This document shows positions 9,545-17,348 of a stretch of 64,000 bases of DNA, piece after piece (the first letter of the stretch is position 1; each line of letters begins with the position of its first letter). Both the position numbers and the translations under genes were made by a program. The stretch covers positions 186,001 to 250,000 of the forward strand of contig NZ_JARGES010000046.1 of the NCBI RefSeq assembly GCF_029210365.1, written 5' to 3'. Source of the DNA: Mesorhizobium sp. YIM 152430. GTDB taxonomy: Bacteria > Pseudomonadota > Alphaproteobacteria > Rhizobiales > Rhizobiaceae. The notes under the pieces are model-generated. The model had not been told where the DNA came from and ran no database searches. It was given only the letters and a program-made list of their open reading frames with translations.

Positions 9545-10267
9545 CTACGCGACGCCGAGGCTGGGCACGACGAGGATCGGCGAGCCGTTCGGGACGCGGT
9601 CGTAGAGGTCGACGACGTCCTGGTTGATCAGTCGCACGCAGCCCGACGAGACCGACTGGCCGATGGACCACCATTCGGGCGAGCCGTGCAGGCGGTAGAG
9701 CGTGTCTTCGCCGTTCTGGAAGATGTAGAGCGCCCGCGCGCCGAGCGGGTTTTGCAGGCCCGGTTCCATGCCGCCATTCTCGATCGAATAGGGCTCGAGT
9801 TCGGGCTGGCGGGCGACCATTTCGTCCGGCGGGGTCCAGCGCGGCCATTTGCGCTTCCACTGAACGACCGCGCGGCCGGACCAGGCGAAGCCTTCGCGGC
9901 CGAGTCCGACGCCGTAGCGCATCGCCTGCCCGCCCGGCTGGACGAGATAGAGGTAATGCTGCGACTGGTCGACGACGATCGTTCCCGGCACCTCGCCGGT
10001 CGGATCGGGCACCATCTGGCGCAGATAAGCCGGGTCGATTCGCTCGACGGGAATGGCGGGCAGTTCGTAGCCCTCGTCGACGCGGGCGCTGTAGATGTCC
10101 TGATAGTAGGCGAGGTCGTAATTCGGCCGCACCGGGGCCGGCGCGACGGCGCCGATCGTCTCGCGGCGGGGAATGCTGCTGGTGCAGGCGGAAAGGGCGA
10201 GCGAGGCGGCACCCGCGGCGGCTGCGCCCAGGAAACGGCGGCGGGAAAGGCGTTCAATCGTGTCCAA
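9545..10267 (-). CDS. L,D-transpeptidase (YkuD) lipoprotein
   Basis: A 240-residue exported protein. The N-terminus has a twin-arginine-like SRRRFLGAAAAGAA segment followed by a lipobox (LSAC), suggesting Tat export and lipidation. The YkuD catalytic region is near the C-terminus, with LHGSPEWW and SSGCVRL supplying the His and the nucleophilic Cys. The family cross-links peptidoglycan through 3-3 bonds or attaches proteins to it. The start is taken as TTG at 10267, which has GGAG seven bases upstream and places the signal at the N-terminus; the frame is open further upstream but that part is unlike a protein. Confidence 0.85.
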   Translation of the reverse strand: MDTIERLSRRRFLGAAAAGAASLALSACTSSIPRRETIGAVAPAPVRPNYDLAYYQDIYSARVDEGYELPAIPVERIDPAYLRQMVPDPTGEVPGTIVVDQSQHYLYLVQPGGQAMRYGVGLGREGFAWSGRAVVQWKRKWPRWTPPDEMVARQPELEPYSIENGGMEPGLQNPLGARALYIFQNGEDTLYRLHGSPEWWSIGQSVSSGCVRLINQDVVDLYDRVPNGSPILVVPSLGVA

Positions 10268-10493
10268 AATGAGGCTCCAGTGCGGATCAGGCGAAGGAAC
10301 GCGGCAACGTCGCGCAAGGTTCCGGCAAGTTGTCGCCGGTCTGGCGGCGGGGTTAACGCATCCCCCTGGAAACCGGGAAGTTTGCGCCCGCCCCGCACCG
10401 GATCGGCAAACCAGTGTGGTCGACATGTCACAGTTGTGGAAGGCGGCAGCCGGTCAAGACGCCGTGATGACGATCGTTACTTTGTGTCGCCGT

Positions 10494-11156
10494 TCACACT
10501 CCCGCAATGACTCCGTCGAGCGAGGGCAGGACGAGCCCGGCAGGCTGATCGGGATATTCGTCCGGCATTCCGGCCCTGTTGATCCAGATCGTGCGGAAGC
10601 CGAAGCGGGCCGCGCCCGCCACGTCCCAACGATTTGAGGACTGGAAGGAGACGGCGTTCGGATAGAGCCGCCATTGGGTCGTGATCAGGTCATAGACGTC
10701 CGGATGCGGCTTGTAGCGGCGGATGCGTTCGACGGAGACGATGTCGTCGATGATGGTGTCGAGTGCGGCGTTCTTCACCGCGGATTCCAGCATGGCCGGC
10801 GAGCCGTTGGAAAGGATCGCGAGCCGCACGCCGCCGGCCTTGAGCGCTTTCAGCACCTTCGGCACTTCCGGGTAGCAGTCGAGTTTCCAGTAGGCATCGA
10901 GCAGCGGCTGGCGCAAAGCCTTGTCGGCGGAGGGCACGCGCGCGAAGGCGACGTCGAGCGCCCGCTCGGTCAGTTCCCAGAAATCCCGGTACTCGCCCAT
11001 CAGCGACAGGGTCCACGAATATTCGAGCTGCTTGGCACGCCAGATTTCCGACAGCATCTGCCCATCCGGCCCGATTTCGCCCGCATGGCGGCGCACGGCG
11101 GCGTGGACGTCGAAAAGCGTGCCATAGGCATCGAAGACGTAGGTGGAGAATTTCAT
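10494..11156 (-). CDS. Haloacid dehalogenase, type II
   Basis: A 220-residue HAD-superfamily hydrolase. The nucleophile Asp9 lies in YVFDAYGTLFD, motif II is LAILSNGSP, motif III is RRYKPHPDVYD, and the terminal motif is VSFQSSNRWDVAGAARFGF. That pattern (SSNxWD) is typical of L-2-haloacid dehalogenases, which replace halogen with hydroxyl on short 2-haloacids. The frame is open far upstream of ATG 11156, but that stretch is antisense to the aminotransferase gene and is rejected. It is divergent from the aminotransferase gene. Confidence 0.87.
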   Translation of the reverse strand: MKFSTYVFDAYGTLFDVHAAVRRHAGEIGPDGQMLSEIWRAKQLEYSWTLSLMGEYRDFWELTERALDVAFARVPSADKALRQPLLDAYWKLDCYPEVPKVLKALKAGGVRLAILSNGSPAMLESAVKNAALDTIIDDIVSVERIRRYKPHPDVYDLITTQWRLYPNAVSFQSSNRWDVAGAARFGFRTIWINRAGMPDEYPDQPAGLVLPSLDGVIAGV

Positions 11157-11309
11157 CAGCGTGGGCCCTTCATGGCGGGGACTTGACCCAAATGACCGTT
11201 TCCGGTCAAGCATTGCCCCTCTTTGGACCGATCGATTGGCTCGTCTGTCGGTTGACCCGCTGCGCAGGCTCGCCTTTGCATATGCGCCGAACACGAACAG
11301 GAAAACATC

Positions 11310-12179
11310 ATGACACTCGCAGTACCGGCGCAAAGCGCAACCTGGACCTTCGTCGACGGCGGCTGGCACGAGGGCAATGTGGCGCTGGTCGGCCCGCGCA
11401 GCCATGTGATGTGGCTCGGATCGAGCGTCTTCGACGGCGCGCGCTGGTTCGAGGGCGTGGCGCCCGATCTCGACCTCCATGCCGAACGTGTCAACGCTTC
11501 GGCGCGCGCGCTCGGCTTGAAGCCGACGGTGGAGCCGGGCGAGATCGTGCGCCTGACCTTCGAGGGGCTGAAGAAGTTCGACGGCAGGACGGCGGTCTAC
11601 ATCCGGCCGATGTACTGGGCCGAGCATGGCGGCTATATGGGCGTGCCGTCCGACCCGGAGTCGACGCGCTTTTGCCTGTGCCTCTATGAATCGCCGATGC
11701 AGGCGCCGGACGGGTTTTCGGTCACCGTCTCGCCCTTCCGCCGCCCGACGATCGAAACCATGCCGACCAACGCCAAGGCCGGCTGCCTCTACCCCAACAA
11801 CGGCCGCGCTATTCTTGAAGCCAAGGGCCGCGGCTTCGACAATGCGTTGGTGCTCGACATGCTGGGCAACGTCGCCGAGACGGGCTCGTCCAACGTCTTC
11901 ATGGTCAAGGACGGCGAAGTGATCACGCCGGTGAAGAACGGGACGTTCCTGCCCGGCATCACCCGCGCCCGCACGATGGGGCTTTTGAAGGAGGCAGGCC
12001 ATTCGGTTTCAGAGCGCACCCTGACCGTCAAGGACTTCATGGAGGCCGACGAAATCTTCTCGACCGGTAACCACTCCAAGGTCATCCCGATCACGAAGAT
12101 CGAGGACCGCAACCTTCAGCCCGGACCGATCGCGAAAAAGGCGCGGCAATTGTACTGGGATTGGGCTCACGCCAACTAA
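11310..12179 (+). CDS. Branched-chain aminotransferase (class IV PLP enzyme)
   Basis: A 289-residue fold-type IV PLP aminotransferase. Lys156 in the MPTNAKAGCLYPNN segment is the expected Schiff-base lysine. The phosphate-binding and substrate motifs ETGSSNVFMV and FLPGITRARTMGLL follow. The family includes IlvE and D-amino acid transaminases; this rhizobial subgroup is usually annotated as branched-chain aminotransferase, and its substrate cannot be fixed from sequence alone. ATG at 11310 follows GGAAAACATC. No biosynthetic partner genes are adjacent. Confidence 0.85.
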   Translation: MTLAVPAQSATWTFVDGGWHEGNVALVGPRSHVMWLGSSVFDGARWFEGVAPDLDLHAERVNASARALGLKPTVEPGEIVRLTFEGLKKFDGRTAVYIRPMYWAEHGGYMGVPSDPESTRFCLCLYESPMQAPDGFSVTVSPFRRPTIETMPTNAKAGCLYPNNGRAILEAKGRGFDNALVLDMLGNVAETGSSNVFMVKDGEVITPVKNGTFLPGITRARTMGLLKEAGHSVSERTLTVKDFMEADEIFSTGNHSKVIPITKIEDRNLQPGPIAKKARQLYWDWAHAN

Positions 12180-12283
12180 GCGCAGCGCGCGTGCCTGCAA
12201 AATCCGGCTGCCCCGGTTGCGGGGCGAGGGCGCGCCACTATGTAGAGACTATCGCTTTTCCAATACCGAGAGGGAGACACATC

Positions 12284-12886
12284 ATGGCTTTCGAACTGCC
12301 CGCACTGCCTTACGACTACGAGGCGCTCCAGCCCTTCATGTCGAAGGAGACGCTGGAATATCACCACGACAAGCACCACAAGGCCTATGTCGACAAGGGC
12401 AACGAACTGGCCAAGGAAGCCGGCATGGACGGCCTCTCGCTCGAGGAGATCGTCAAGCAGAGCCACGGCAAGAACCAGCCGCTCTTCAACAATGCCGGCC
12501 AGCACTACAACCACATCCATTTCTGGAAGTGGATGAAGAAGGGCGGCGGCGGCAAGAGCCTGCCGGGTGCGCTGCAAAAGGCGATCGACAGCGATCTGGG
12601 CGGCTATGACAAGTTCCGCGCCGACTTCATCGCCGCCGGCGTGGGCCAGTTCGGCTCCGGCTGGGCCTGGCTCGCGGTCAAGGATGGCAAGGTCCAGATC
12701 ATGAAGACGCCGAATGGCGAGAATCCACTGGTTCACGGCGCAAAGCCGATCCTCGGCGTCGACGTGTGGGAGCATTCCTATTACATCGACTACCGCAATG
12801 CCCGGCCGAAATATCTCGAAGCTTTCGTCGACAGCCTGATCAATTGGGACTACGTCCTGGAAATGTACGAAAAGGCCGCCGCTTAA
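12284..12886 (+). CDS. sodB: Superoxide dismutase, Fe/Mn family
   Basis: A 200-residue Fe/Mn superoxide dismutase, converting superoxide to oxygen and peroxide. Metal ligands visible are His27 (LEYHHDKHHKAY), His77 (QHYNHIHFW), and Asp and His in DVWEHSYYIDY. Gln73 in NNAGQHYNH is in the position that carries the outer-sphere glutamine in Fe-type enzymes, so iron is favoured over manganese, although rhizobial enzymes of this kind can be cambialistic. No signal peptide is seen, so it is cytoplasmic. GAGAGGGAG precedes ATG 12284. A long hairpin and a terminator follow the gene. Confidence 0.93.
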   Translation: MAFELPALPYDYEALQPFMSKETLEYHHDKHHKAYVDKGNELAKEAGMDGLSLEEIVKQSHGKNQPLFNNAGQHYNHIHFWKWMKKGGGGKSLPGALQKAIDSDLGGYDKFRADFIAAGVGQFGSGWAWLAVKDGKVQIMKTPNGENPLVHGAKPILGVDVWEHSYYIDYRNARPKYLEAFVDSLINWDYVLEMYEKAAA

Positions 12887-13002
12887 TTCACGTCAAAGCG
12901 GCCTGCAAACGGCAGCTTTCTGCGCGCCGCAGCTCATGTACTGAAGTACACTCCGCTCCGGTTCTCGAAATCAGCTGTTTTCGACTCGCTTTGACGCGAA
13001 TT
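12885..13002. repeat. 118-bp imperfect palindrome after the superoxide dismutase gene
   Basis: The outer arms AATTCACGTCAAAGCG (12885-12900) and CGCTTTGACGCGAATT (12987-13002) pair at 15 of 16 positions. The centre GTAC-TGAA-GTAC (12938-12949) lies on exactly the same axis (12943.5). Intermediate arm segments pair partially. The 5' arm overlaps the last bases of the sod stop codon. It looks like a mobile palindromic repeat or a large 3'-UTR hairpin. Confidence 0.65.
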
Positions 13003-13025
13003 TGGAGGCGTCAGCACCTGCCAGA

Positions 13026-13054
13026 CCCCGGCCTCTCGCGCCGGGGTTTTCTTT
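13026..13054 (+). terminator. Rho-independent terminator after the superoxide dismutase gene
   Basis: CCCCGGC (13026-13032) and GCCGGGG (13040-13046) form a 7-bp stem with a 7-nt loop, followed directly by TTTTCTTT. It ends the sod transcript, downstream of the 118-bp palindrome. Confidence 0.8.
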
Positions 13055-13157
13055 GCCGTTCTCATAACGCAAGCGTGAACGCCCGGCTTGAACCATTCAG
13101 TATCCGTCGCCGCGTTTATTCCCGATGATGCCGTCGACAAGCCATTGGGAGAACATC

Positions 13158-13583
13158 GTGTTGAACAAGCCGCCAGTCATTGCCGCCGTCGTGGCGATCT
13201 TCGCAGCCCCCGCTCTTGCCGATCCGGTCGAGGATCGACAGGCGATCATGAAGGAGCGGGGCCAGATCATGCGCACGCTCGGCCCGATCGCGCAGGGCCG
13301 CCAGCCTTTCGATGCGGCGACCGTGATGGCGGCGCTGGAGCGCCTCAACGCGAATGCGCAGGCGCATGACGTGGCAGCGCTCTATCCGGCCGGAAGCGAG
13401 GGCGGCGATGCGGCGGCGGCGATCTGGAGCGACATGGACGGTTTCCGCGCCGCCGACGAGCGTTTCAAGCAGGGTGTCGCGGCGGCGCTTGCAGCCGGGC
13501 CGCAGGATCTCGACACATTTCGCGCCACTTTCGGTCCTGCCGCGCAGAATTGCGGTGCCTGCCATGAGAGCTACAGGGATTGA
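13158..13583 (+). CDS. Cytochrome c' family protein
   Basis: A 141-residue exported protein with a cleavable signal (VIAAVVAIFAAPALA) and a four-helix-bundle sequence ending in a single haem motif, CGACH, close to the C-terminus, as in cytochromes c'. These periplasmic proteins bind haem c and small ligands such as NO. The start is taken as GTG at 13158, with GGGA seven bases before; an in-frame ATG at 13125 would add eleven poorly hydrophobic residues. The diheme cytochrome gene starts 3 bp after its stop, so the two form an operon. Confidence 0.83.
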   Translation: MLNKPPVIAAVVAIFAAPALADPVEDRQAIMKERGQIMRTLGPIAQGRQPFDAATVMAALERLNANAQAHDVAALYPAGSEGGDAAAAIWSDMDGFRAADERFKQGVAAALAAGPQDLDTFRATFGPAAQNCGACHESYRD

Positions 13584-13586
13584 TCC

Positions 13587-14483
13587 ATGGCGCGAGGCAG
13601 GCGACTGGCGCTGAGCTCCGCCGTTCTGGCGGTCGCCGGAGCGGCGGCCGGCTGGGCGCTTTCGGCTCCCGAGCGACCGGGACCTGCCGACCTTCCGCCG
13701 GGCGATGCTGCTGCCGGCGAACGTGTCTTCTGGGCGGCGGGCTGCGCATCATGCCATGCCGCGCCGCAGGCCAGCGGCGACGCGATGCTGGAACTGGCGG
13801 GCGGTGTCGAGCTCGAAAGCGAGTTCGGCACTTTCGTCGCGCCGAACATCTCGACCGATCCGAACCACGGCATCGGGGGCTGGACGGTAAGCGACTTCGC
13901 CAATGCGGTGCGGGGCGGGGTGTCGCCCGATGGCCGGCACTACTACCCGGCCTTTCCCTATACGTCCTACAGCCGCATGAGCGATGAGGACGTCGCCGAT
14001 CTCTTCGCCTTCATGCAGACCCTGCCGGCGGTGGCGGGCGATGCGCCGGCGCACCGGGTCTCGTTTCCGTTCAACGTGCGGCGCGGCGTCGGATTGTGGA
14101 AGCGGCTCTATTTGAATGACGAGCCGCAGGTGGCGCTTGCCGGCGCGAGCGAGGAGGCGGTGCGCGGGCAGTATCTGGTCGAGGCGCTCGGCCATTGCGG
14201 CGAGTGCCACACGCCGCGGGCGGTGACCGGCGGGCTGGAGACGGAAAGCTGGCTCGGCGGCCGGCCGAACATCACGCCCGGCGGCGACATCGCCGACTGG
14301 AGCGAAGAGGACATCGCCTATTACCTCGAAAGCGGGTTCACGCCGGATTTCGACTCGGCCGGGGGGCGGATGGCAGCGGTCGTGCGCAACATGGCGCGGC
14401 TGCCTGCGGAGGACCGCGAGGCGATCGCGGCCTATCTGAAGACGGTGCCGGCGGTAGGGAGCGAGGTGGCGGAAGGCGAGTAG
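13587..14483 (+). CDS. Membrane-anchored diheme c-type cytochrome
   Basis: A 298-residue protein with an N-terminal hydrophobic anchor (LALSSAVLAVAGAAAGWAL) and two class I cytochrome c domains, with haem motifs CASCH and CGECH. Methionine ligands are plausible in MSDEDVADLFAFM and the C-terminal domain. This resembles the cytochrome subunits that accept electrons from periplasmic dehydrogenases (gluconate or alcohol type). No dehydrogenase gene is adjacent; instead it is coupled to the cytochrome c' gene 3 bp upstream. Its electron donor is unknown. Confidence 0.83.
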   Translation: MARGRRLALSSAVLAVAGAAAGWALSAPERPGPADLPPGDAAAGERVFWAAGCASCHAAPQASGDAMLELAGGVELESEFGTFVAPNISTDPNHGIGGWTVSDFANAVRGGVSPDGRHYYPAFPYTSYSRMSDEDVADLFAFMQTLPAVAGDAPAHRVSFPFNVRRGVGLWKRLYLNDEPQVALAGASEEAVRGQYLVEALGHCGECHTPRAVTGGLETESWLGGRPNITPGGDIADWSEEDIAYYLESGFTPDFDSAGGRMAAVVRNMARLPAEDREAIAAYLKTVPAVGSEVAEGE

Positions 14484-14574
14484 GTCGTCAGCGCCGCAGC
14501 ACCCCTATTCCGGCGCGGCGGGCGAGTGGGTGATCCCCCACAACGAGAGGGAGATCAGTCTTGTCGTCGTGGGA

Positions 14575-16674
14575 CTATACCTTCCCCACCGCCTTCAGGG
14601 CGAAGGCATAGACATAGGCGATCTCTTCCAACCGCGAGAAGCGGCCGGAGGCGCCGGCGTGGCCGGCGTCCATATTGATCTTGAAGAGAACCGGGTGGTC
14701 GTCGGTCTTCATCTCGCGCAGCCGCGCGACCCATTTGGCCGGCTCCCAATAGGTGACGCGCGGGTCGGTGAGGCCGGCAAGCGCGAGGATCGGCGGGTAG
14801 TCCTGCACGGCGATGTTGTCATAGGGCGACCATGAGGCGATGCGGCCATAGTCGATGGGCGAGGCGAGCGGGTTGCCCCATTCGGGCCATTCGGGCGGGG
14901 TGAGCGGCAGCGAAGCGTCCAGCATGGTGTTGAGGACGTCGACGAAGGGCACTTCCGCGACGATCGCGCCGAAATCCTGCGGGGCCATGTTGGCGACCGC
15001 GCCCATCAACATGCCGCCGGCCGAGCCGCCCTGCGCGACGATGCGGTCGTGCGCGGTGATGTTTTCGGCGACGAGATGGCGGGCAACGGCGATGAAATCG
15101 CGGAACGTCTTCGCCTTGTTCTCTCGCCGGCCCTGTTCGTACCAGGCAAAGCCCTTGTCCTTGCCACCGCGAATGTGGGCGATGGCGTAGACGAAGCCGC
15201 GATCGACCAGAGAAAGGCAATTTGTGTTGAACGAGGCGGGAATGGTGATGCCGTAGGAACCGTAGCCGTAAAGAAGGCACGGCGCCGAACCGTCCAGCTT
15301 CGTATTCCTGTGATGAAGGATCGAGACGGGGACGAGTTCGCCGTCCTCGGCCTTCGCCATCAGGCGACGGGTGACGTAGTGTTCCGGATCATGGCCCGAG
15401 GGCACTTCCTGCGTCTTCAGAAGCGTGCGCTCGCGGGTCTTCATATCGTAGTCGAAGAGTTGCGAGGGCGTCGTCATCGACGAATAGGAAAAGCGGATGA
15501 TTTTCGTGTCGTATTCGAGCGAGCCGATGAGGCCGAGCGAATAGGCTTCCTCGTCGAAGGCGATCATATGTTCCTCGCCCGAGGCGCGCTCGCGCACGAC
15601 GATGCGCGGCAGGCCGTCCCTGCGTTCGAGCCGGACGAGGTAATCCGCAAAGCCCATGATGGCGAGGATGAGCCGGCCCGGTTCGTGCGGGACGAGTTCC
15701 GTCCAGTTTTCCGGCCGCGGATCGGCGACCGGCGCGGTCATGATGCGGAAATCCTTGGCACCGCCGGAATTGGTCAGGATGAAAAAGACGTCGCCGCCTT
15801 CCTCCAGTTCGTATTCGATGCCGGTCTGGCGCGGCGCGACGATGACCGGCTCCGCAGCCGGGTCGCCGGCCGGCAGGACGCGGTATTCGGTCGTCTCGTG
15901 ATCGTTGATGCCGATGAAGATCCAGTCATTCGTGCGCGTGCCGCCGACGCTCATGAAGAAACCGGGATCGGTTTCCTCGTAGATGAGGCGGTCGGCCGAT
16001 TGCGGATCGCCGAGACGGTGGTGGAAGATCTTCGACGGGCGGTGGTTGTCGTCGAGGGCGGTGTAGAAAATGCCGGTGTTCGTCGCGTCCCAGTCGCCCG
16101 AACCGCCGCTATTGACGATCAGGTCGGGAAGGTCGGCGCCGGATGCGATGTCGCGGATCCTGAGCGTGTAGAACTCCGAACCCTTGTCGTCATAGGACCA
16201 GACGAGGCGGGCATGGTCGCTGGAATGATCGACGCCGCCGAGCCGGAAATAGGGCTTGCCCTCGGCTTCGAGGTCGCCGTCGAGCACGATCTCCTCGTCC
16301 CCGCCCTCGCGCGGGGTGCGGAAGAAGCGCGGTTGCTCGCCGCCGAGTTTGAACGACGAGCCATAGGCGAAGGGGCCGTCGGGCATCGGAACGGAGGAAT
16401 CGTCCTCCTTGATGCGGCCCTTCATCTCGGCAAAGAGCGCCTTGCGCAGTTCTTCCTCGCCTGCGGTCAGCGCTGCCTGATAGGCGTTTTCGGCTTCCAG
16501 ATGCGCGCGGATTTCAGGGGAAAGCGTCGCCGGGTCCTTGAAGACCTCCTGCCAGTTTTCGGCACGCAGCCAATGATAGGGATCGGTGACGGTGACGCCG
16601 TGATGGGTGTGCAAATGCTCGTGCTTCGGCGCGACGGGGGCGGCGTGAAGGGCGGCAGGCTTGGCGAAATTCAT
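14575..16674 (-). CDS. ptrB: Oligopeptidase B (prolyl oligopeptidase family)
   Basis: A 699-residue serine peptidase of family S9A. The N-terminal half is the seven-bladed propeller; the C-terminal alpha/beta hydrolase domain has the catalytic Ser in AQGGSAGGMLMG, the family segment YGYGSYG, and the catalytic His in NMDAGHAGASGRF. Oligopeptidase B cleaves peptides under about 30 residues after Lys or Arg in the cytoplasm. Length is normal for the family. The start ATG at 16674 gives the typical N-terminus ending in HEHLHTHHGVTVTDPYHWLR. Confidence 0.93.
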   Translation of the reverse strand: MNFAKPAALHAAPVAPKHEHLHTHHGVTVTDPYHWLRAENWQEVFKDPATLSPEIRAHLEAENAYQAALTAGEEELRKALFAEMKGRIKEDDSSVPMPDGPFAYGSSFKLGGEQPRFFRTPREGGDEEIVLDGDLEAEGKPYFRLGGVDHSSDHARLVWSYDDKGSEFYTLRIRDIASGADLPDLIVNSGGSGDWDATNTGIFYTALDDNHRPSKIFHHRLGDPQSADRLIYEETDPGFFMSVGGTRTNDWIFIGINDHETTEYRVLPAGDPAAEPVIVAPRQTGIEYELEEGGDVFFILTNSGGAKDFRIMTAPVADPRPENWTELVPHEPGRLILAIMGFADYLVRLERRDGLPRIVVRERASGEEHMIAFDEEAYSLGLIGSLEYDTKIIRFSYSSMTTPSQLFDYDMKTRERTLLKTQEVPSGHDPEHYVTRRLMAKAEDGELVPVSILHHRNTKLDGSAPCLLYGYGSYGITIPASFNTNCLSLVDRGFVYAIAHIRGGKDKGFAWYEQGRRENKAKTFRDFIAVARHLVAENITAHDRIVAQGGSAGGMLMGAVANMAPQDFGAIVAEVPFVDVLNTMLDASLPLTPPEWPEWGNPLASPIDYGRIASWSPYDNIAVQDYPPILALAGLTDPRVTYWEPAKWVARLREMKTDDHPVLFKINMDAGHAGASGRFSRLEEIAYVYAFALKAVGKV

Positions 16675-16750
16675 GGAACCTCAGGGGTCTTGCAAATGGA
16701 AAAGGCGGCGCGGGCTTGATCCCGGCACCGCCTGCTCGACGGGAAAGCGG

Positions 16751-17155
16751 TCAGTCGCGCTCGAAGCTCATCGCCACGCCGTTCATGCAGTAGCGCAGGC
16801 CGGTGGGGGCGGGGCCGTCGTTGAAGACGTGGCCGAGATGGGCGTCGCAATCGGCACAACGCACCTCGATGCGTGTCATGAAGAAGGATCGGTCCTTGTG
16901 CTCGCTGACGGCATCGGCATCGACCGGCTGGTAGAAACTCGGCCATCCGGTTCCCGAATCGAACTTCGCCTCGGAGCGGAACAGCGGCTTGTCGCAGCAG
17001 ATGCAGCGATAAAGACCGGGTTCCTTGGTGTCCCAGTTCGGGCCGGTAAAGGCGCGTTCGGTGCCGTGCTTGCGGGTCACGCGATACTGTTCAGGCGTCA
17101 GTTGTTCGCGCCACTCGGCGTCTGACTTCTCAATCTTGAGCATGGTCTTTTCCAT
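16751..17155 (-). CDS. msrB: Peptide-methionine (R)-S-oxide reductase
   Basis: A 134-residue MsrB that reduces methionine-R-sulfoxide in proteins. The two zinc CxxC pairs are Cys51/Cys54 (CICC) and Cys100/Cys103 (CADC). The catalytic cysteine is Cys123 in LRYCMNG. The conserved [10 protein letters not shown] and [10 protein letters not shown] blocks are intact. No signal peptide is present, so it acts in the cytoplasm. It is divergent from mrpA and lies 76 bp downstream of the oligopeptidase start on the same strand. Confidence 0.95.
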   Translation of the reverse strand: MEKTMLKIEKSDAEWREQLTPEQYRVTRKHGTERAFTGPNWDTKEPGLYRCICCDKPLFRSEAKFDSGTGWPSFYQPVDADAVSEHKDRSFFMTRIEVRCADCDAHLGHVFNDGPAPTGLRYCMNGVAMSFERD

Positions 17156-17348
17156 GGCATGATCCTTCTCGAACTGGCTGCAATGTAGGTGCGCACTGGC
17201 CGAATGTCATCGGGCGGACGGGAGATGAAATCGTCGCTGGAAGGCATGACGCATCGTCACGAGCGGTCTTGTGAGGCACGATTTCAATCTGTAAGGGATC
17301 GCACTCGAACTTGAACCGGAATCCGAACTGGCGGGGCGATAATACGGG

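Noticed and set aside
11157-12002. N-terminal extension of the haloacid dehalogenase frame
   Set aside because: The extension is antisense to the aminotransferase gene and has no domain; the HAD fold begins exactly at ATG 11156.
15049-16719. 556-codon plus-strand frame opposite oligopeptidase B
   Set aside because: Antisense shadow of a well-supported gene; the composition is that of reverse-complemented codons.
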